A stretch of 64,000 nt of DNA, taken from assembly GCF_002688565.1 (NCBI RefSeq), contig NZ_CP024011.1, positions 2,170,001 to 2,234,000 of the forward strand, read 5' to 3'. The DNA is from Acinetobacter sp. LoGeW2-3. Its GTDB lineage: Bacteria; Pseudomonadota; Gammaproteobacteria; Pseudomonadales; Moraxellaceae. The translations under genes and the position numbers were made by a program. The notes under the pieces are model-generated. The model did no database searches and was not told the DNA's origin. It was given only the letters and a program-made list of their open reading frames with translations. Below, one piece after another: positions 19,197 to 28,352 of the stretch (position 1 is its first letter; each line of letters starts with the position of its first letter).

Positions 19197-19544
19197 ATGA
19201 AAAAATATATTATGGCATTGTCCGTGGCTGGTTTGGCTTTCTGGACCAATAGCCATGCCGATATGAGCCTGACCCAGAAAGCTTTAAAACCAGTGATTGC
19301 CTATCAATGTGGTCAGGAACTAAAAGATTCCAAAGTCTGGAAGGTCTCGACCTTTCTAATGCAGGATGCCAATAAAGCTAAGCTGGAACACAATGTCTGC
19401 AACTGTGTCGGTGAAAAAGCGCTGAAAGATATTCCTGCAACGACTTTGCTTAAAGCCACGGTAAATGAAGAAGCCAAAAACCAATTGGCGCGTCAAGCCG
19501 TAGCGAATAGCCTGAAAGGCTGTGTACAGGAATTGATGAAATAG
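19197..19544 (+). CDS. Secreted four-cysteine protein, paralogue 1
   Basis: A 115-residue exported protein of unknown function. The start at 19197 gives a clean signal peptide, MKKYIMALSVAGLAFWTNSHA, with cleavage expected after Ala21; ATG 19185 would add four residues. The mature part is mainly helical and has four cysteines at 38, 68, 70 and 109. The next gene encodes a paralogue with exactly the same cysteine spacing (30, 2 and 39 residues), a conserved C-x-C-V-x-E-K-A block and a shared V-A-N-S-L-x-x-C near the end. Two disulphides in the periplasm, or a metal site at C-x-C, are possible. Confidence 0.75.
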   Translation: MKKYIMALSVAGLAFWTNSHADMSLTQKALKPVIAYQCGQELKDSKVWKVSTFLMQDANKAKLEHNVCNCVGEKALKDIPATTLLKATVNEEAKNQLARQAVANSLKGCVQELMK

Positions 19545-19666
19545 GGTGCTTTTAATACGAGCATTGTTTAATTGTGCAACTGACTGGCTAGACTGAAATA
19601 GTGATTTATTCACGCTGTAATTTTCGGCAAAATAGTGCATCTTTAATTCACCACATAGGATTTACA

Positions 19667-20050
19667 GTGAAAAAATTAGCAGCTGTACTTGCACCGATGG
19701 CTTTTGTTTTAACTGCTTGTGTTACCACTGACGGTACAACAGGTTCAACTGCTGCATCTACAGCGAACGGCTTGGCAATGGCTGCTGTGAAAGTAGGCGT
19801 GCAGGCAAAATGCGTCACTGAAATCAATAACAATACTTATTGGAAAACTGCTTCTAAAATCATGACTCAGACTCAACAGTCTGAACTGCAAACAGAAGTG
19901 TGTTCATGTGTTGCTGAAAAAGCGACTACCAGCGTAACTGCAGCGGATCTAGTTGTAGCAGCAATGGACAAAACTACCCAAGCAACTCTGGCTGCTAAAG
20001 TTGTGGCTAACTCGCTCAATGCTTGTGTTGTTGAAGTTTTGAAAAACTAA
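19667..20050 (+). CDS. Four-cysteine lipoprotein, paralogue 2
   Basis: The start is GTG at 19667 with AGGA nine bases upstream; this gives MKKLAAVLAPMAFVLTAC, a lipoprotein signal with lipobox L-T-A-C (Cys18), whereas the longer frame from 19601 has no signal. The 127-residue product has a Thr/Ser/Gly-rich linker at 19-35 and then a helical domain with cysteines at 49, 79, 81 and 120. Spacing is identical to that of the upstream paralogue, so the two arose by tandem duplication, one becoming soluble and one membrane-anchored. Ends in a terminator at 20070. Function unknown. Confidence 0.78.
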   Translation: MKKLAAVLAPMAFVLTACVTTDGTTGSTAASTANGLAMAAVKVGVQAKCVTEINNNTYWKTASKIMTQTQQSELQTEVCSCVAEKATTSVTAADLVVAAMDKTTQATLAAKVVANSLNACVVEVLKN

Positions 20051-20069
20051 GCTGAATTTGCTTAAATTG

Positions 20070-20090
20070 GCGGCCACTTCGGCCGCTTTT
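20070..20090 (+). terminator. Terminator after the four-cysteine pair
   Basis: GCGGCC-ACTTC-GGCCGC followed by TTTT. Confidence 0.7.
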
Positions 20091-20121
20091 ATATTTGGGC
20101 TGAATAATTGAAGGAAAGATG

Positions 20122-20715
20122 ATGCGAATTGCAGGTGTAGATGAGGCAGGGCGTGGCCCATTGGTCGGTTCAGTGGTGGCGGCTGCGGTCATTCTTGATC
20201 CAAATAATCCGATTGAAGGTCTGAATGACTCAAAAAAGCTCACCGAAAAGAAACGTGAGAAGCTGTTTGTCGAGATTCAGGAAAAATCGCTGGCCTGGGC
20301 AATTGCTGAAACATCTGCTGCAGAAATTGATGAGCATAATATCCTGCAAGCTTCCTTACTGGCGATGCGCCGCGCTGTAGAAGCTTTAAATATTCAGCCT
20401 GATCATGTACGGGTCGATGGCAACAAGATTCCTCAAGGTCTGGCGATGAGCTGTGATGCAGTAGTCGGTGGGGATGCACTCCATGCCGAGATTTCAGCAG
20501 CGAGTATTCTGGCTAAAGTGACTCGTGATCATCAGATGATTGAGATGGATCTGAAATTCCCACAATTCGGTTTCGCCAAGCACAAAGGTTATCCAACCAA
20601 GGCGCATTTTGAAGCAATTGCCTTACATGGGGTGATTGACGAACATCGACGCAGTTTTGGTCCAGTACGTAAAGCCATTGCAGCCATGCAGGAACAGAGT
20701 GAATTAGAGCTATAA
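20122..20715 (+). CDS. rnhB: Ribonuclease HII
   Basis: Removes RNA from RNA-DNA hybrids, including single ribonucleotides in DNA. About 197 residues. The catalytic acids are visible: G-V-D-E-A-G-R-G-P at the N terminus supplies Asp and Glu, V-D-G-N near 98-101 the next Asp, and [10 protein letters not shown] near 130-139 the last. The G-Y-P-T-K-A-H segment is also typical. Two adjacent ATG codons (20119 and 20122) are possible; AAGGA at 20111-20115 is better spaced for 20122. Convergent with csrA. Confidence 0.94.
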   Translation: MRIAGVDEAGRGPLVGSVVAAAVILDPNNPIEGLNDSKKLTEKKREKLFVEIQEKSLAWAIAETSAAEIDEHNILQASLLAMRRAVEALNIQPDHVRVDGNKIPQGLAMSCDAVVGGDALHAEISAASILAKVTRDHQMIEMDLKFPQFGFAKHKGYPTKAHFEAIALHGVIDEHRRSFGPVRKAIAAMQEQSELEL

Positions 20716-20787
20716 GGTGTTTATAAAAAATACTTTATAAATACATATAATGTCTAAGTAAACTACGGTAAAAGTGCATAAAAAATT

Positions 20788-20808
20788 AAAGCGGCCTAGA
20801 GCCGCTTT
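20788..20808 (-). terminator. csrA terminator
   Basis: AAAGCGGC-CTAGA-GCCGCTTT. Reading on the minus strand it is followed by TAATTTTTT, so it fits the end of csrA; it may also serve rnhB. Confidence 0.65.
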
Positions 20809-20825
20809 ATGGTTTTCCGCAGAAA

Positions 20826-21080
20826 TTAACGATTAAAGTTATTCTGAGAAGAGGTATCGTCTTCGAATGAAGGTTGATAGTCCTGGTCAATATGTTGAAG
20901 ATGTTCATGCATTGCACGTTCATGCTGAATACGTTGGTAAATTTCTTCACGGTGGACAGAAACTTCCTTTGGCGCATTCACCCCAATACGTACCTGGTTA
21001 CCTTTTACGCCAAGCACAGTCACGCTGACTTGGTCTCCAATCATCAAAGTTTCTCCGACACGGCGAGTCAGAATCAGCAT
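20826..21080 (-). CDS. csrA: Carbon storage regulator CsrA, long form
   Basis: RNA-binding post-transcriptional regulator that recognises GGA motifs in leaders. From ATG 21080 it has 84 residues; an upstream in-frame start would add a hydrophobic non-family stretch. Residues 1-60 are canonical: [24 protein letters not shown] and [11 protein letters not shown]. After it comes a 25-residue polar, acidic and Gln/Asn-rich tail absent from the 61-residue E. coli protein. Such tails occur in Moraxellaceae. It follows alaS and lysC on the same strand but has a 250-base gap before it, so it may have its own promoter. Confidence 0.93.
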   Translation of the reverse strand: MLILTRRVGETLMIGDQVSVTVLGVKGNQVRIGVNAPKEVSVHREEIYQRIQHERAMHEHLQHIDQDYQPSFEDDTSSQNNFNR

Positions 21081-21239
21081 GTTTATCTCCTTGCAAAACG
21101 CTAAACGTGCATTCAATTTAGAATGTATGTTGAAACACAACTTGAAATCACAAGAGAAAATCGAACAGAGCACCACGCACCATCTTGGTTGGGATTATCA
21201 TCTATTTAAATTTTCTATAAATCCTCGCCCTTAATATAA

Positions 21240-21273
21240 CAGAGCCACTATAAAAAAAACTATAGTGGCTCTG
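21240..21273 (+). terminator. Strong stem-loop between lysC and csrA, plus-strand polarity
   Basis: Perfect 13-base arms, CAGAGCCACTATA and TATAGTGGCTCTG, around AAAAAAAC. The T-run (ATTTTTT) follows on the plus strand only; in the lysC-csrA direction the T residues are in the loop. It therefore looks like a terminator for transcription antisense to lysC, or an intercistronic RNA structure. Confidence 0.5.
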
Positions 21274-21333
21274 ATTTTTTATGAAGTTTTGCAAAATAAT
21301 GTCTGACAGCGACAATAAATTACAAATCAATCA

Positions 21334-22614
21334 TTAAGCACGTGCGCTTGATTCACCATGCTCGCGGTCAAGACCGAATGCAGTGTGTAGTGAGCGTACA
21401 GCAAGCTCCAAGTAGTTTTCCTCAATAATCACTGAAATCTTGATTTCAGAAGTAGAGATCATCAGGATATTGATGCCTTCATCCGCAAGTGATGTAAACA
21501 TTTTGCTTGCCACACCAGCGTGAGAACGCATACCTACACCTACGATTGACACTTTCACGATGTCATCACGAGTTGCAACTTCACGTGCACCAATGTTGCG
21601 TGCAGTTTCTTCAAGAATCGCTTTCGCTTTCGCAAGTTCACCGCGGTTTACAGTGAATGTGAAATCAGTCGTACCATCTTCTTCTACGTTCTGGATGATC
21701 ATATCGACTTCGATATTGGCATCACCAATCGGTTTAAGAATTTTAGAGGCAATACCTGGCTCATCTGGAACACCCAGAATAGTCAGTTTAGCTTCGTCGC
21801 GGTTGAACGCGATACCAGAGATAATTGGCTGTTCCATGTTGTCTTCCAGTTCAGTAGTAATAAGAGTTCCGACGTTATTTTTGAAGTCTTCGTCAAATGC
21901 ACCATCATTGTCATTATCGAAGCTTGAGAGTACACGTAAAGGCACTTGGTACTTACCAGCAAATTCTACTGAACGAATTTGCAGGACTTTAGAACCTAGA
22001 GATGCCATTTCCAGCATTTCTTCAAAAGAAATTCGGTCAACCTTTTTCGCTTTTGGTGCAACACGAGGGTCAGTCGTATATACGCCATCTACGTCTGTGT
22101 AAATCTGGCATTCATCGGCTTTTAGGGCAGCGGCAAGTGCCACACCTGAAGTATCAGAACCACCACGGCCAAGCGTTGTTGTATTACCATTAGCATCAAA
22201 GCCCTGGAAACCAGCAACGACAATTACACGACCTGCATCCAGATTTTCAGTCAATACGTCAGTATCAATTGATTCAATGCGGGCTTTAGTAAATGCGCTG
22301 TCGGTTTTAATACCAACCTGGCGACCAGTCAAAGATTTAGCTTCAACACCGATCGAATTCAACGCCATTGCGAGCATGGAAATCGTTACCTGTTCACCCG
22401 TAGAAACCATTTGGTCAAGTTCACGTGGGTCAGGGGTTTCGGTAATGGCCTTCGCGAGAGCAAGCAGACGATTGGTTTCGCCACTCATTGCTGATACAAC
22501 AACCACTACCTTGTGGCCGTGGTCATGCCAGCGCTTCACACGACGAGCAACATTGAGAATGCGCTCGGGAGTACCCATTGAGGTACCGCCATATTTTTGA
22601 ACGATTAATGCCAT
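21334..22614 (-). CDS. lysC: Aspartate kinase
   Basis: Phosphorylates aspartate at the head of the lysine, methionine, threonine and diaminopimelate pathways. The 426-residue protein starts M-A-L-I-V-Q-K-Y-G-G-T-S-M-G, the substrate and nucleotide site, has G-R-G-G-S-D-T-S near 150-157 and ends in two ACT domains (about 265-420) for lysine/threonine feedback. The length is that of the monofunctional Pseudomonas-type enzyme. It lies between alaS and csrA on the same strand; there is no internal second start mark that I can demonstrate. Confidence 0.95.
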   Translation of the reverse strand: MALIVQKYGGTSMGTPERILNVARRVKRWHDHGHKVVVVVSAMSGETNRLLALAKAITETPDPRELDQMVSTGEQVTISMLAMALNSIGVEAKSLTGRQVGIKTDSAFTKARIESIDTDVLTENLDAGRVIVVAGFQGFDANGNTTTLGRGGSDTSGVALAAALKADECQIYTDVDGVYTTDPRVAPKAKKVDRISFEEMLEMASLGSKVLQIRSVEFAGKYQVPLRVLSSFDNDNDGAFDEDFKNNVGTLITTELEDNMEQPIISGIAFNRDEAKLTILGVPDEPGIASKILKPIGDANIEVDMIIQNVEEDGTTDFTFTVNRGELAKAKAILEETARNIGAREVATRDDIVKVSIVGVGMRSHAGVASKMFTSLADEGINILMISTSEIKISVIIEENYLELAVRSLHTAFGLDREHGESSARA

Positions 22615-22633
22615 AGTTGTTCCATATAAACCA

Positions 22634-22659
22634 TGACCCTGATTTTCCGATCAGGGTCA
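22634..22659 (-). other. Hairpin in the alaS-lysC spacer
   Basis: TGACCCTGAT-TTTCCG-ATCAGGGTCA, 10 perfect pairs. On the minus strand it is followed by TGGTTTATATGG, not a real T-run, so partial termination or an mRNA processing or stability element is more likely than full termination. Confidence 0.5.
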
Positions 22660-22678
22660 GTTACACAAAATGAAGTTT

Positions 22679-25357
22679 TTATTTTGCTTCAAGCCAAGCT
22701 GCTAAATCAGCCATCACTGGAGCAAACTTCTCGTTAAGTGGCGCGCCACCTTGTGCCAAGTCAGGTTTACCACCACCTTTACCACCCAGCTCAGTTGCCA
22801 AGTGTTTGATGATGTCACCCGCTTTAATAGAAGCAGTAAAGTCTTTAGCCACAGATGCAATCAAGCTAACCTTGTCACCCTCTACACCTGCAAGAACAAT
22901 GACTGCATTTTCTAATTTTGATTTCACACCGTCGTGCAGGTTACGTAGTGCTTTCGCATCCATACCCTGAACTGTAGTGATTAATGTTTTACGACCTGCA
23001 AGCTCTTGAACCTGACTTAAAAGTTCACCGGCTTGTAGGCTAGCAAGTTTTTGGTTCAGCTGTTCGATCTGTTTTTGCAATTGATGCGCAGTGTCCACCA
23101 CAGCTTCAACTTTTTCGACTGTTTGATGGTTCTGTGCTTTTAACAAACCATTGATATATTGAACATCACGATCGACTTTCTGTACGGATTCAACAGCTTT
23201 AGTACCAGTTACTGCTTCAATACGACGTACACCTGCTGCGACACCACCTTCAGAAGTTATTTTAAACAGACCGATGTCACCAGTACGTTTGACGTGAATA
23301 CCGCCACACAGTTCGATTGAGAAGTTTTTCTCGTCAATCACTGAACCCATAGAAAGTACGCGAACTTCTTCACCGTATTTCTCGCCGAACAGCATCATCG
23401 CACCTTTCGCTTTCGCAGATTCGATGTCAAGCAGTTCAGTGGTTACAGCTGTGTTGGCAATCACTTCGGCATTTACAAGACGTTCAATTTCTTGCAGCTG
23501 TTCAAATGTTACAGGTTGGTCGTTAGCAAAGTCGAAACGTAATACGTCAGAAGCTACCAATGAACCTTTTTGCTGTACGTGTGAACCCAGGATTTGACGC
23601 AGGGCAGCATGTAGCAAGTGAGTTGCAGAGTGGTTACGTGCAGTTGCGGCACGAATCTCAGCTTTAACCGTTGCTTCAACGTTTTGAGTAACTTTTAGAT
23701 TACCCATAGTCACGATACCTTGGTGAACGAACGCACCACCAGATTTCTTGGTATCTTGAACTTCGAAAATGCCAGTATCGTTTTTGAAGAGTCCTGTATC
23801 ACCGATTTGACCACCGCTTTCAGCATAGAAAGGAGTCTGGTTCAGAACGATTAATGCTTCGTCGCCTTCAACCACTTCGTCAACTTGCTCGCCATCTTTA
23901 TAGATCGCGATGATTTGACCTTGACCTGCTGTCGCGTCATAACCTTCAAACTGAGTTTCGCCTTCAACTTTGACAACGCTGTTATAGTCGATTGCGAATT
24001 TACCTGCATCACGTGCACGTTGACGCTGAGCCGCCATTTCTTTTTCGAAGCCAGCTTCGTCAATGGTTAAATCACGTTCACGTGCGATGTCGGCAGTTAA
24101 GTCAGTTGGGAAGCCATAAGTGTCATAAAGTTTGAACACCACTTCGCCTGGAATCACAGAACCTTTCAGGTTGGCTAATTCACCTTCAAGCAATTTCAGA
24201 CCTTGCTCAAGAGTTTTAGCAAACTGTTCTTCTTCTTTCAGTAAGGCAGCTTCGATCCGTGCTTTGTTTGCTTCAAGTTCAGGATAAGCAGCGCCCATCA
24301 CATCAATTAAAGGCTGAAGCATTTTGTAGAAGAATGAACCAGTCGCACCCAGTTTGTTACCGTGACGAACTGCACGACGGATGATACGACGCAGTACATA
24401 ACCACGACCTTCATTCGAAGGGTTCACGCCATCTGCAATCAGGAAGCAGCATGAACGTGCATGGTCAGCAACTACTTTTAACGACGCAGGGTATTCAACT
24501 GGTTTATTTTCAGCTTGTGCTTTTGCTTCAATGTCTGAAGTATCTAAACCAATGATTTCAGCAGCAGCCTTCAATAAGTTTTGGAACAGGTCAATTTCAT
24601 AGTTTGAGTTCACGTGCTGAAGTACAGCAGAAATACGCTCAAGACCCATACCGGTATCTACAGAAGGCGCTGGAAGAGGGTGCAGTACGCCATCCGCAGT
24701 ACGGTTGAACTGCATGAATACGTTGTTCCAGATTTCGATGAAACGGTCGCCATCTTCTTCAGGTGTGCCAGGCAGGCCACCCCAGATGTGATCACCATGG
24801 TCAAAGAAAATTTCAGAACATGGACCACAAGGACCTGTATCACCCATTGCCCAGAAGTTGTCAGAAGCGTATTTTTCACCTTTGTTATCACCGATACGGA
24901 TGATACGGCTGGCATTTAGACCAACTTCTTTATTCCAGATGTCAAAAGCTTCGTCATCTGTGTGGTACACAGTTACGTATAATTTGTCTTTAGGCAGTGC
25001 TAGCCATTTGTCGCCAGTCAGGAATTCCCAGGCAAATTTGATTGCATCATGTTTGAAGTAATCACCAAACGAGAAGTTACCCAGCATTTCAAAGAATGTG
25101 TGGTGACGAGCTGTGTAGCCAACATTATCTAAGTCGTTGTGTTTACCACCGGCACGTACACATTTTTGTGATGTTGTTGCGCGAACATAATCACGTTTTT
25201 CCAGACCCAGGAAGCAGTCTTTAAACTGGTTCATACCAGCATTGGTGAACAATAATGTTGGGTCGTTGGCAGGAACCAGAGAACTCGACGCGACACGTGT
25301 ATGCCCTTGCGATTCAAAGTAGCTTAAAAAAGCTTCGCGAATTTCAGCTGATGTCAT
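22679..25357 (-). CDS. alaS: Alanyl-tRNA synthetase
   Basis: Class II synthetase that charges tRNA-Ala. From ATG 25357 it is 892 residues and begins [10 protein letters not shown]. Catalytic domain to about 440 with [17 protein letters not shown]; editing domain with H-S-A-T-H-L-L-H and C-G-G-I-H binding zinc; C-terminal coiled-coil and C-Ala domain ending in G-G-K-G-G-G. A GTG at 25372 has GGAG upstream and would add five residues (V-S-T-R-F); I chose the start shared by relatives. Followed by lysC. Confidence 0.95.
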   Translation of the reverse strand: MTSAEIREAFLSYFESQGHTRVASSSLVPANDPTLLFTNAGMNQFKDCFLGLEKRDYVRATTSQKCVRAGGKHNDLDNVGYTARHHTFFEMLGNFSFGDYFKHDAIKFAWEFLTGDKWLALPKDKLYVTVYHTDDEAFDIWNKEVGLNASRIIRIGDNKGEKYASDNFWAMGDTGPCGPCSEIFFDHGDHIWGGLPGTPEEDGDRFIEIWNNVFMQFNRTADGVLHPLPAPSVDTGMGLERISAVLQHVNSNYEIDLFQNLLKAAAEIIGLDTSDIEAKAQAENKPVEYPASLKVVADHARSCCFLIADGVNPSNEGRGYVLRRIIRRAVRHGNKLGATGSFFYKMLQPLIDVMGAAYPELEANKARIEAALLKEEEQFAKTLEQGLKLLEGELANLKGSVIPGEVVFKLYDTYGFPTDLTADIARERDLTIDEAGFEKEMAAQRQRARDAGKFAIDYNSVVKVEGETQFEGYDATAGQGQIIAIYKDGEQVDEVVEGDEALIVLNQTPFYAESGGQIGDTGLFKNDTGIFEVQDTKKSGGAFVHQGIVTMGNLKVTQNVEATVKAEIRAATARNHSATHLLHAALRQILGSHVQQKGSLVASDVLRFDFANDQPVTFEQLQEIERLVNAEVIANTAVTTELLDIESAKAKGAMMLFGEKYGEEVRVLSMGSVIDEKNFSIELCGGIHVKRTGDIGLFKITSEGGVAAGVRRIEAVTGTKAVESVQKVDRDVQYINGLLKAQNHQTVEKVEAVVDTAHQLQKQIEQLNQKLASLQAGELLSQVQELAGRKTLITTVQGMDAKALRNLHDGVKSKLENAVIVLAGVEGDKVSLIASVAKDFTASIKAGDIIKHLATELGGKGGGKPDLAQGGAPLNEKFAPVMADLAAWLEAK

Positions 25358-25475
25358 AAAACGAGTACTCACAACCAAGTCACTCCATAATTTTCGATTT
25401 GGCAAAAGCAAGGCAGTCTGACAAGACGGTTGGTTCTTTGCTGCTATGCGGGGCTTAAATTTTTAAAAACGCCAA

Positions 25476-25504
25476 ATTATAACGGAAAATGCCTGTTCGA
25501 CCAA
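25476..25504 (-). promoter_or_regulatory. alaS promoter
   Basis: On the minus strand TTGGTC, exactly 17 bases, then perfect TATAAT. Transcript start is expected near 25469, leaving a leader of about 110 bases before alaS. Confidence 0.7.
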
Positions 25505-25781
25505 TGATTTTCATATTTATAGATCATAAAACTCTAAGGAATGAATACCGGTGAATTCTGGAAAATGACCTGTAAAATCAAAAGCTATTGTCAGAACAGC
25601 GATTTATTTCAAATCTACCATGATGAAAGAGAGAATTGACTGTTGAAAAGCATGAATTATTCGGTGAAATATTGGACATGCTGTGTAAATTTTAAGGGAT
25701 TTGGCTGAATAGTTATCAGTCAGCTGCATAATTCCATTAATATAGGGCGCTCAAAGTTTTATGCTGCTTAAGGGAATGTCG
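25505..25781. other. Divergent spacer alaS/GAPDH-like gene
   Basis: AT-rich, no frame that I support. AAGGGA at 25770-25775 decides the start of the next gene at 25782. Confidence 0.5.
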
Positions 25782-26807
25782 ATGCAACGTATCGCAATTA
25801 ATGGTTTTGGGCGAATCGGGCGCAATGTGTTACGTGCATGGTTTGAAAATCCGAAAGATTTTAATTTTAATATCGTAGCCATTAATGACATTGCTGACGT
25901 AGAAACCTTACTGCATTTGTTTAAATACGACACCACACATGGTCGCTTTCCAGGGCAGGTTGATCTGACTTATGAACAGGAACGTGTTTATCTGCATGTG
26001 TCTTATCAGGATGCCAGCTTAAAAGTCGAAGTTCTGCGTCAAGCCAGTCCAGCTCAGATGCCATGGCAGGAACTCAATGTTGATGTGGTGCTGGAATGTA
26101 CCGGCCTGTTCCGTTCCCGTGAAGCGGCGACCCAGCATATTACTGCCGGAGCAAAACGCGTGATTATCGGTGCGGCACCGTTTGACAGTGTCGATGCCGC
26201 CATTGTTTATGGTGTAAACCATAATGATGTTAAAGACAGTGACCAGATCATTTCCAGCGTATCCTGTACTACACAGGCACTAGTACCACTGGTTAAAATT
26301 ATTGATGATGCTTTTGGTATTGATACAGCATTGATGACTGAAATTCATGCGGTGACTGCGGATCAGTCTGTGCTGGATCACGCGCATCGTGACCTGCGTC
26401 GTGCCCGAGCTTCAGGGCAAAATATTATTCCGACCACATCTTCGGCTTTGGGTGCCTTAAAACGTGTCATGCCGAAAATGGAAAACCGTATTGATGGCTA
26501 TTCGATCCGTGTGCCGACCATTAATGTGGCGGCGATTGATCTGACTTTTGTGACCCAAGCCAATATTACCGATCACCAGCTGAATGATGTATTAAGCAAA
26601 GCAGCGGCTCAGAATTATGCCGAGATCATGTCGATTACGGATGAGCCTTTGGTATCTTCAGATTTTAATCATTCCCCGTATTCACTCATTGTTGATATGA
26701 CCCAGACCATGGTGGTGGGCAAGCAGGCAAAAGTGTTTGCCTGGTATGACAATGAATGGGGTTATGCCAACCGTTTACTGGATTTATGCCATTCTTTTAA
26801 TGCATAA
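25782..26807 (+). CDS. Glyceraldehyde-3-phosphate/erythrose-4-phosphate dehydrogenase family
   Basis: NAD-dependent phosphorylating-type aldehyde dehydrogenase. From ATG 25782 (AAGGGA six bases upstream) it has 341 residues: Rossmann motif I-N-G-F-G-R-I-G-R-N at 6-15, the active cysteine in S-C-T-T-Q (Cys162), catalytic His189 and the Rossmann-tethering N-E-W-G-Y near 323. The usual S-C-T-T-N is changed to Q165. The R-D-L-R-R-A-R-A and N-I-I-P-T-T-S-S-A wording resembles Epd (vitamin B6 route) at least as much as glycolytic Gap. No glycolytic or pdx gene is adjacent, so substrate is open. Confidence 0.85.
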   Translation: MQRIAINGFGRIGRNVLRAWFENPKDFNFNIVAINDIADVETLLHLFKYDTTHGRFPGQVDLTYEQERVYLHVSYQDASLKVEVLRQASPAQMPWQELNVDVVLECTGLFRSREAATQHITAGAKRVIIGAAPFDSVDAAIVYGVNHNDVKDSDQIISSVSCTTQALVPLVKIIDDAFGIDTALMTEIHAVTADQSVLDHAHRDLRRARASGQNIIPTTSSALGALKRVMPKMENRIDGYSIRVPTINVAAIDLTFVTQANITDHQLNDVLSKAAAQNYAEIMSITDEPLVSSDFNHSPYSLIVDMTQTMVVGKQAKVFAWYDNEWGYANRLLDLCHSFNA

Positions 26808-26982
26808 ACCTCTTTAAGCTATGACTTAAGTAAATTCTGTGCTTAAGTATATTGATGTATAAAGAAAATTAAATTTCTATGCCAGTCGATATACGGGCTG
26901 GCATTCCGATAAAATCGTTACAATACCGCCGGTTTTTTTGATTAAGATAAAACTCAGGCGACTAACTAAAAGAGCAAAAGCA

Positions 26983-27279
26983 ATGTTATTAATGTGGGGC
27001 TTTATTACACTCCTGACGCTGGCAGTGATTTTCCTGATCTGGTTGCAGTTCAATCAGGTTGATACTGGTCCTGAGTTTGAGGGAGTTGCGGTCGAGCAAA
27101 AGGTCGCAAATCTGGAAGATAATCTGAAAAAGACGCTGGAAATTATGCAAGATCTGGCAAAGAAGATGCATGTTCAGCAGGAAGTGCTGGATCAGACCAC
27201 GACCAAGCTAAAACAGGTTGAGCTACAAAATGCCGAGCTAGTACATCTGCTGGCAAAAGTGGTAGAACCCAAGCAATAA
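26983..27279 (+). CDS. Small membrane-anchored coiled-coil protein
   Basis: A protein of 98 residues from ATG 26983; a TTG at 26938 could extend it by 15 basic residues but lacks a ribosome site. One membrane segment at about 2-22 (M-W-G-F-I-T-L-L-T-L-A-V-I-F-L-I-W), a short acidic linker, and a predicted coiled coil from about 40 to 92 with heptad-like Leu/Val spacing. No cysteine. No family that I recognise. Lies alone between the GAPDH-like gene and azlD, convergent with the latter. Confidence 0.65.
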   Translation: MLLMWGFITLLTLAVIFLIWLQFNQVDTGPEFEGVAVEQKVANLEDNLKKTLEIMQDLAKKMHVQQEVLDQTTTKLKQVELQNAELVHLLAKVVEPKQ

Positions 27280-27309
27280 TTGATGGAATTAATATTCTGA
27301 TTGAGCAGC

Positions 27310-27609
27310 CTAAATGAGTAGGCTGCGTAAAACTGCTGCGGAAATCATACTGATCAGGATGGTGGGCAGCATACCAAAGCGTGATGCAACAAATAAGGTC
27401 AAGACAATTCTAATCAGATCCGCCGGATTGTCCTTTAGAAAATATGGGGTAATCATCGAAATCAGCACACAGCCTGGCATGATTGCCAGAATTTTACGTT
27501 GCCGATTGTTTAAGGTTTTATTCTTTAATAAGGCATAGCCGAGTATTCGAGTGCAGTAAGTCGTCAGAGCAATCAATATGATTGCGATAAAAGTACTCAT
27601 CTGAATCAT
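27310..27609 (-). CDS. azlD: AzlD-family branched-chain amino-acid exporter subunit, pair 1
   Basis: A 99-residue protein with three or four membrane segments, the small subunit of the AzlCD (YgaZH/BrnFE-like) exporter. Typical wording is T-Y-C-T-R-I-L-G-Y near 17-25 and the P-G-C-V-L-I-S-M segment near 44-51. It overlaps azlC by four bases (ATGA), so the two are co-translated. Other amino acids, such as methionine, are exported by relatives of this family. A second, divergent pair lies at 54.8-55.9 kb. Confidence 0.85.
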   Translation of the reverse strand: MIQMSTFIAIILIALTTYCTRILGYALLKNKTLNNRQRKILAIMPGCVLISMITPYFLKDNPADLIRIVLTLFVASRFGMLPTILISMISAAVLRSLLI

Positions 27610-28352
27610 GCTTCATCCTCCTGAATCAACCAGAAAGCAGAAGCAATCCCAGCAAGTGCACCAATCAGCACATACCAGTTGCCAGGCAGGTACAGATAAG
27701 CTAGCGCGGCGCAAATAAAACTGACCAGCCAAGGCCGGGCTTCACTAAAACCTTTCCACATGCCTCTCAGCAAGACCAGCACAATCGCAGGGAAGGCCAT
27801 ATCAAAACCAAAAAGGTTAATATCGCCTAACACTGGTCCCATCAAGGCACCTAGCGTGGTAAAACCAACCCACGCCAGATACAGCACAAAACACAGCCCG
27901 GCATAATAGGCCATACTAAAAGCATGACGTAAACCAAACTGTGCCAGTCGACGCTGTGCATCTGCCAAACCAAAGGCCCAGCTTTCATCTACCATGAAGA
28001 ATAAAGCGGAATAAACTTTTCGGTTGGGAAGATGTCTTAAATAAGGCACCAAAGTTGCACCGAGCAGGATATAACGGCTGTTAATCAGAAAAGTAATAAA
28101 GATTAGGGTTAGTAGATGTGGTGGATCTGTCCAGGCTTCTAAGATCGCAAACTCGGAACCGCCAGCAAAGTTCAGCCCGGTTAGTAAAGGCACTTCAATC
28201 AGGCTAAAACCTTTCTGATTTGCAAGTGCACCCAAGACCAGTGCTAGAGGAACCACACCCAGCAGAATAGGCATACAGTCTTTCACACCACGTTGGAATT
28301 CACTCATAGGTGTTGCATCAAAATGAGTGGACTGTGGTTGAATGGAAGACAT
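27606..28352 (-). CDS. azlC: AzlC-family branched-chain amino-acid exporter subunit, pair 1
   Basis: Large subunit, 248 residues, about seven membrane segments. Family elements are the F-x-x-G-x-x-D/C-M/x-P-I-L-L-G-V-V-P opening, G-G-S-E-F-A-I-L near 84-91, a loop with N-S-R-Y-I-L-L-G near 112-119 and the D-E-S-W-A motif near 143-147. Translated together with azlD through an ATGA overlap. Exports valine, leucine or isoleucine in characterised relatives. The regulator is not adjacent. Confidence 0.88.
   Translation of the reverse strand: MSSIQPQSTHFDATPMSEFQRGVKDCMPILLGVVPLALVLGALANQKGFSLIEVPLLTGLNFAGGSEFAILEAWTDPPHLLTLIFITFLINSRYILLGATLVPYLRHLPNRKVYSALFFMVDESWAFGLADAQRRLAQFGLRHAFSMAYYAGLCFVLYLAWVGFTTLGALMGPVLGDINLFGFDMAFPAIVLVLLRGMWKGFSEARPWLVSFICAALAYLYLPGNWYVLIGALAGIASAFWLIQEDEA

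Noticed and set aside
21560..22102. 180-codon plus-strand frame opposite lysC and similar long frames opposite alaS, mrcB and rluE
   Set aside because: Shadow frames on the antisense strand of conserved genes, with no family wording.
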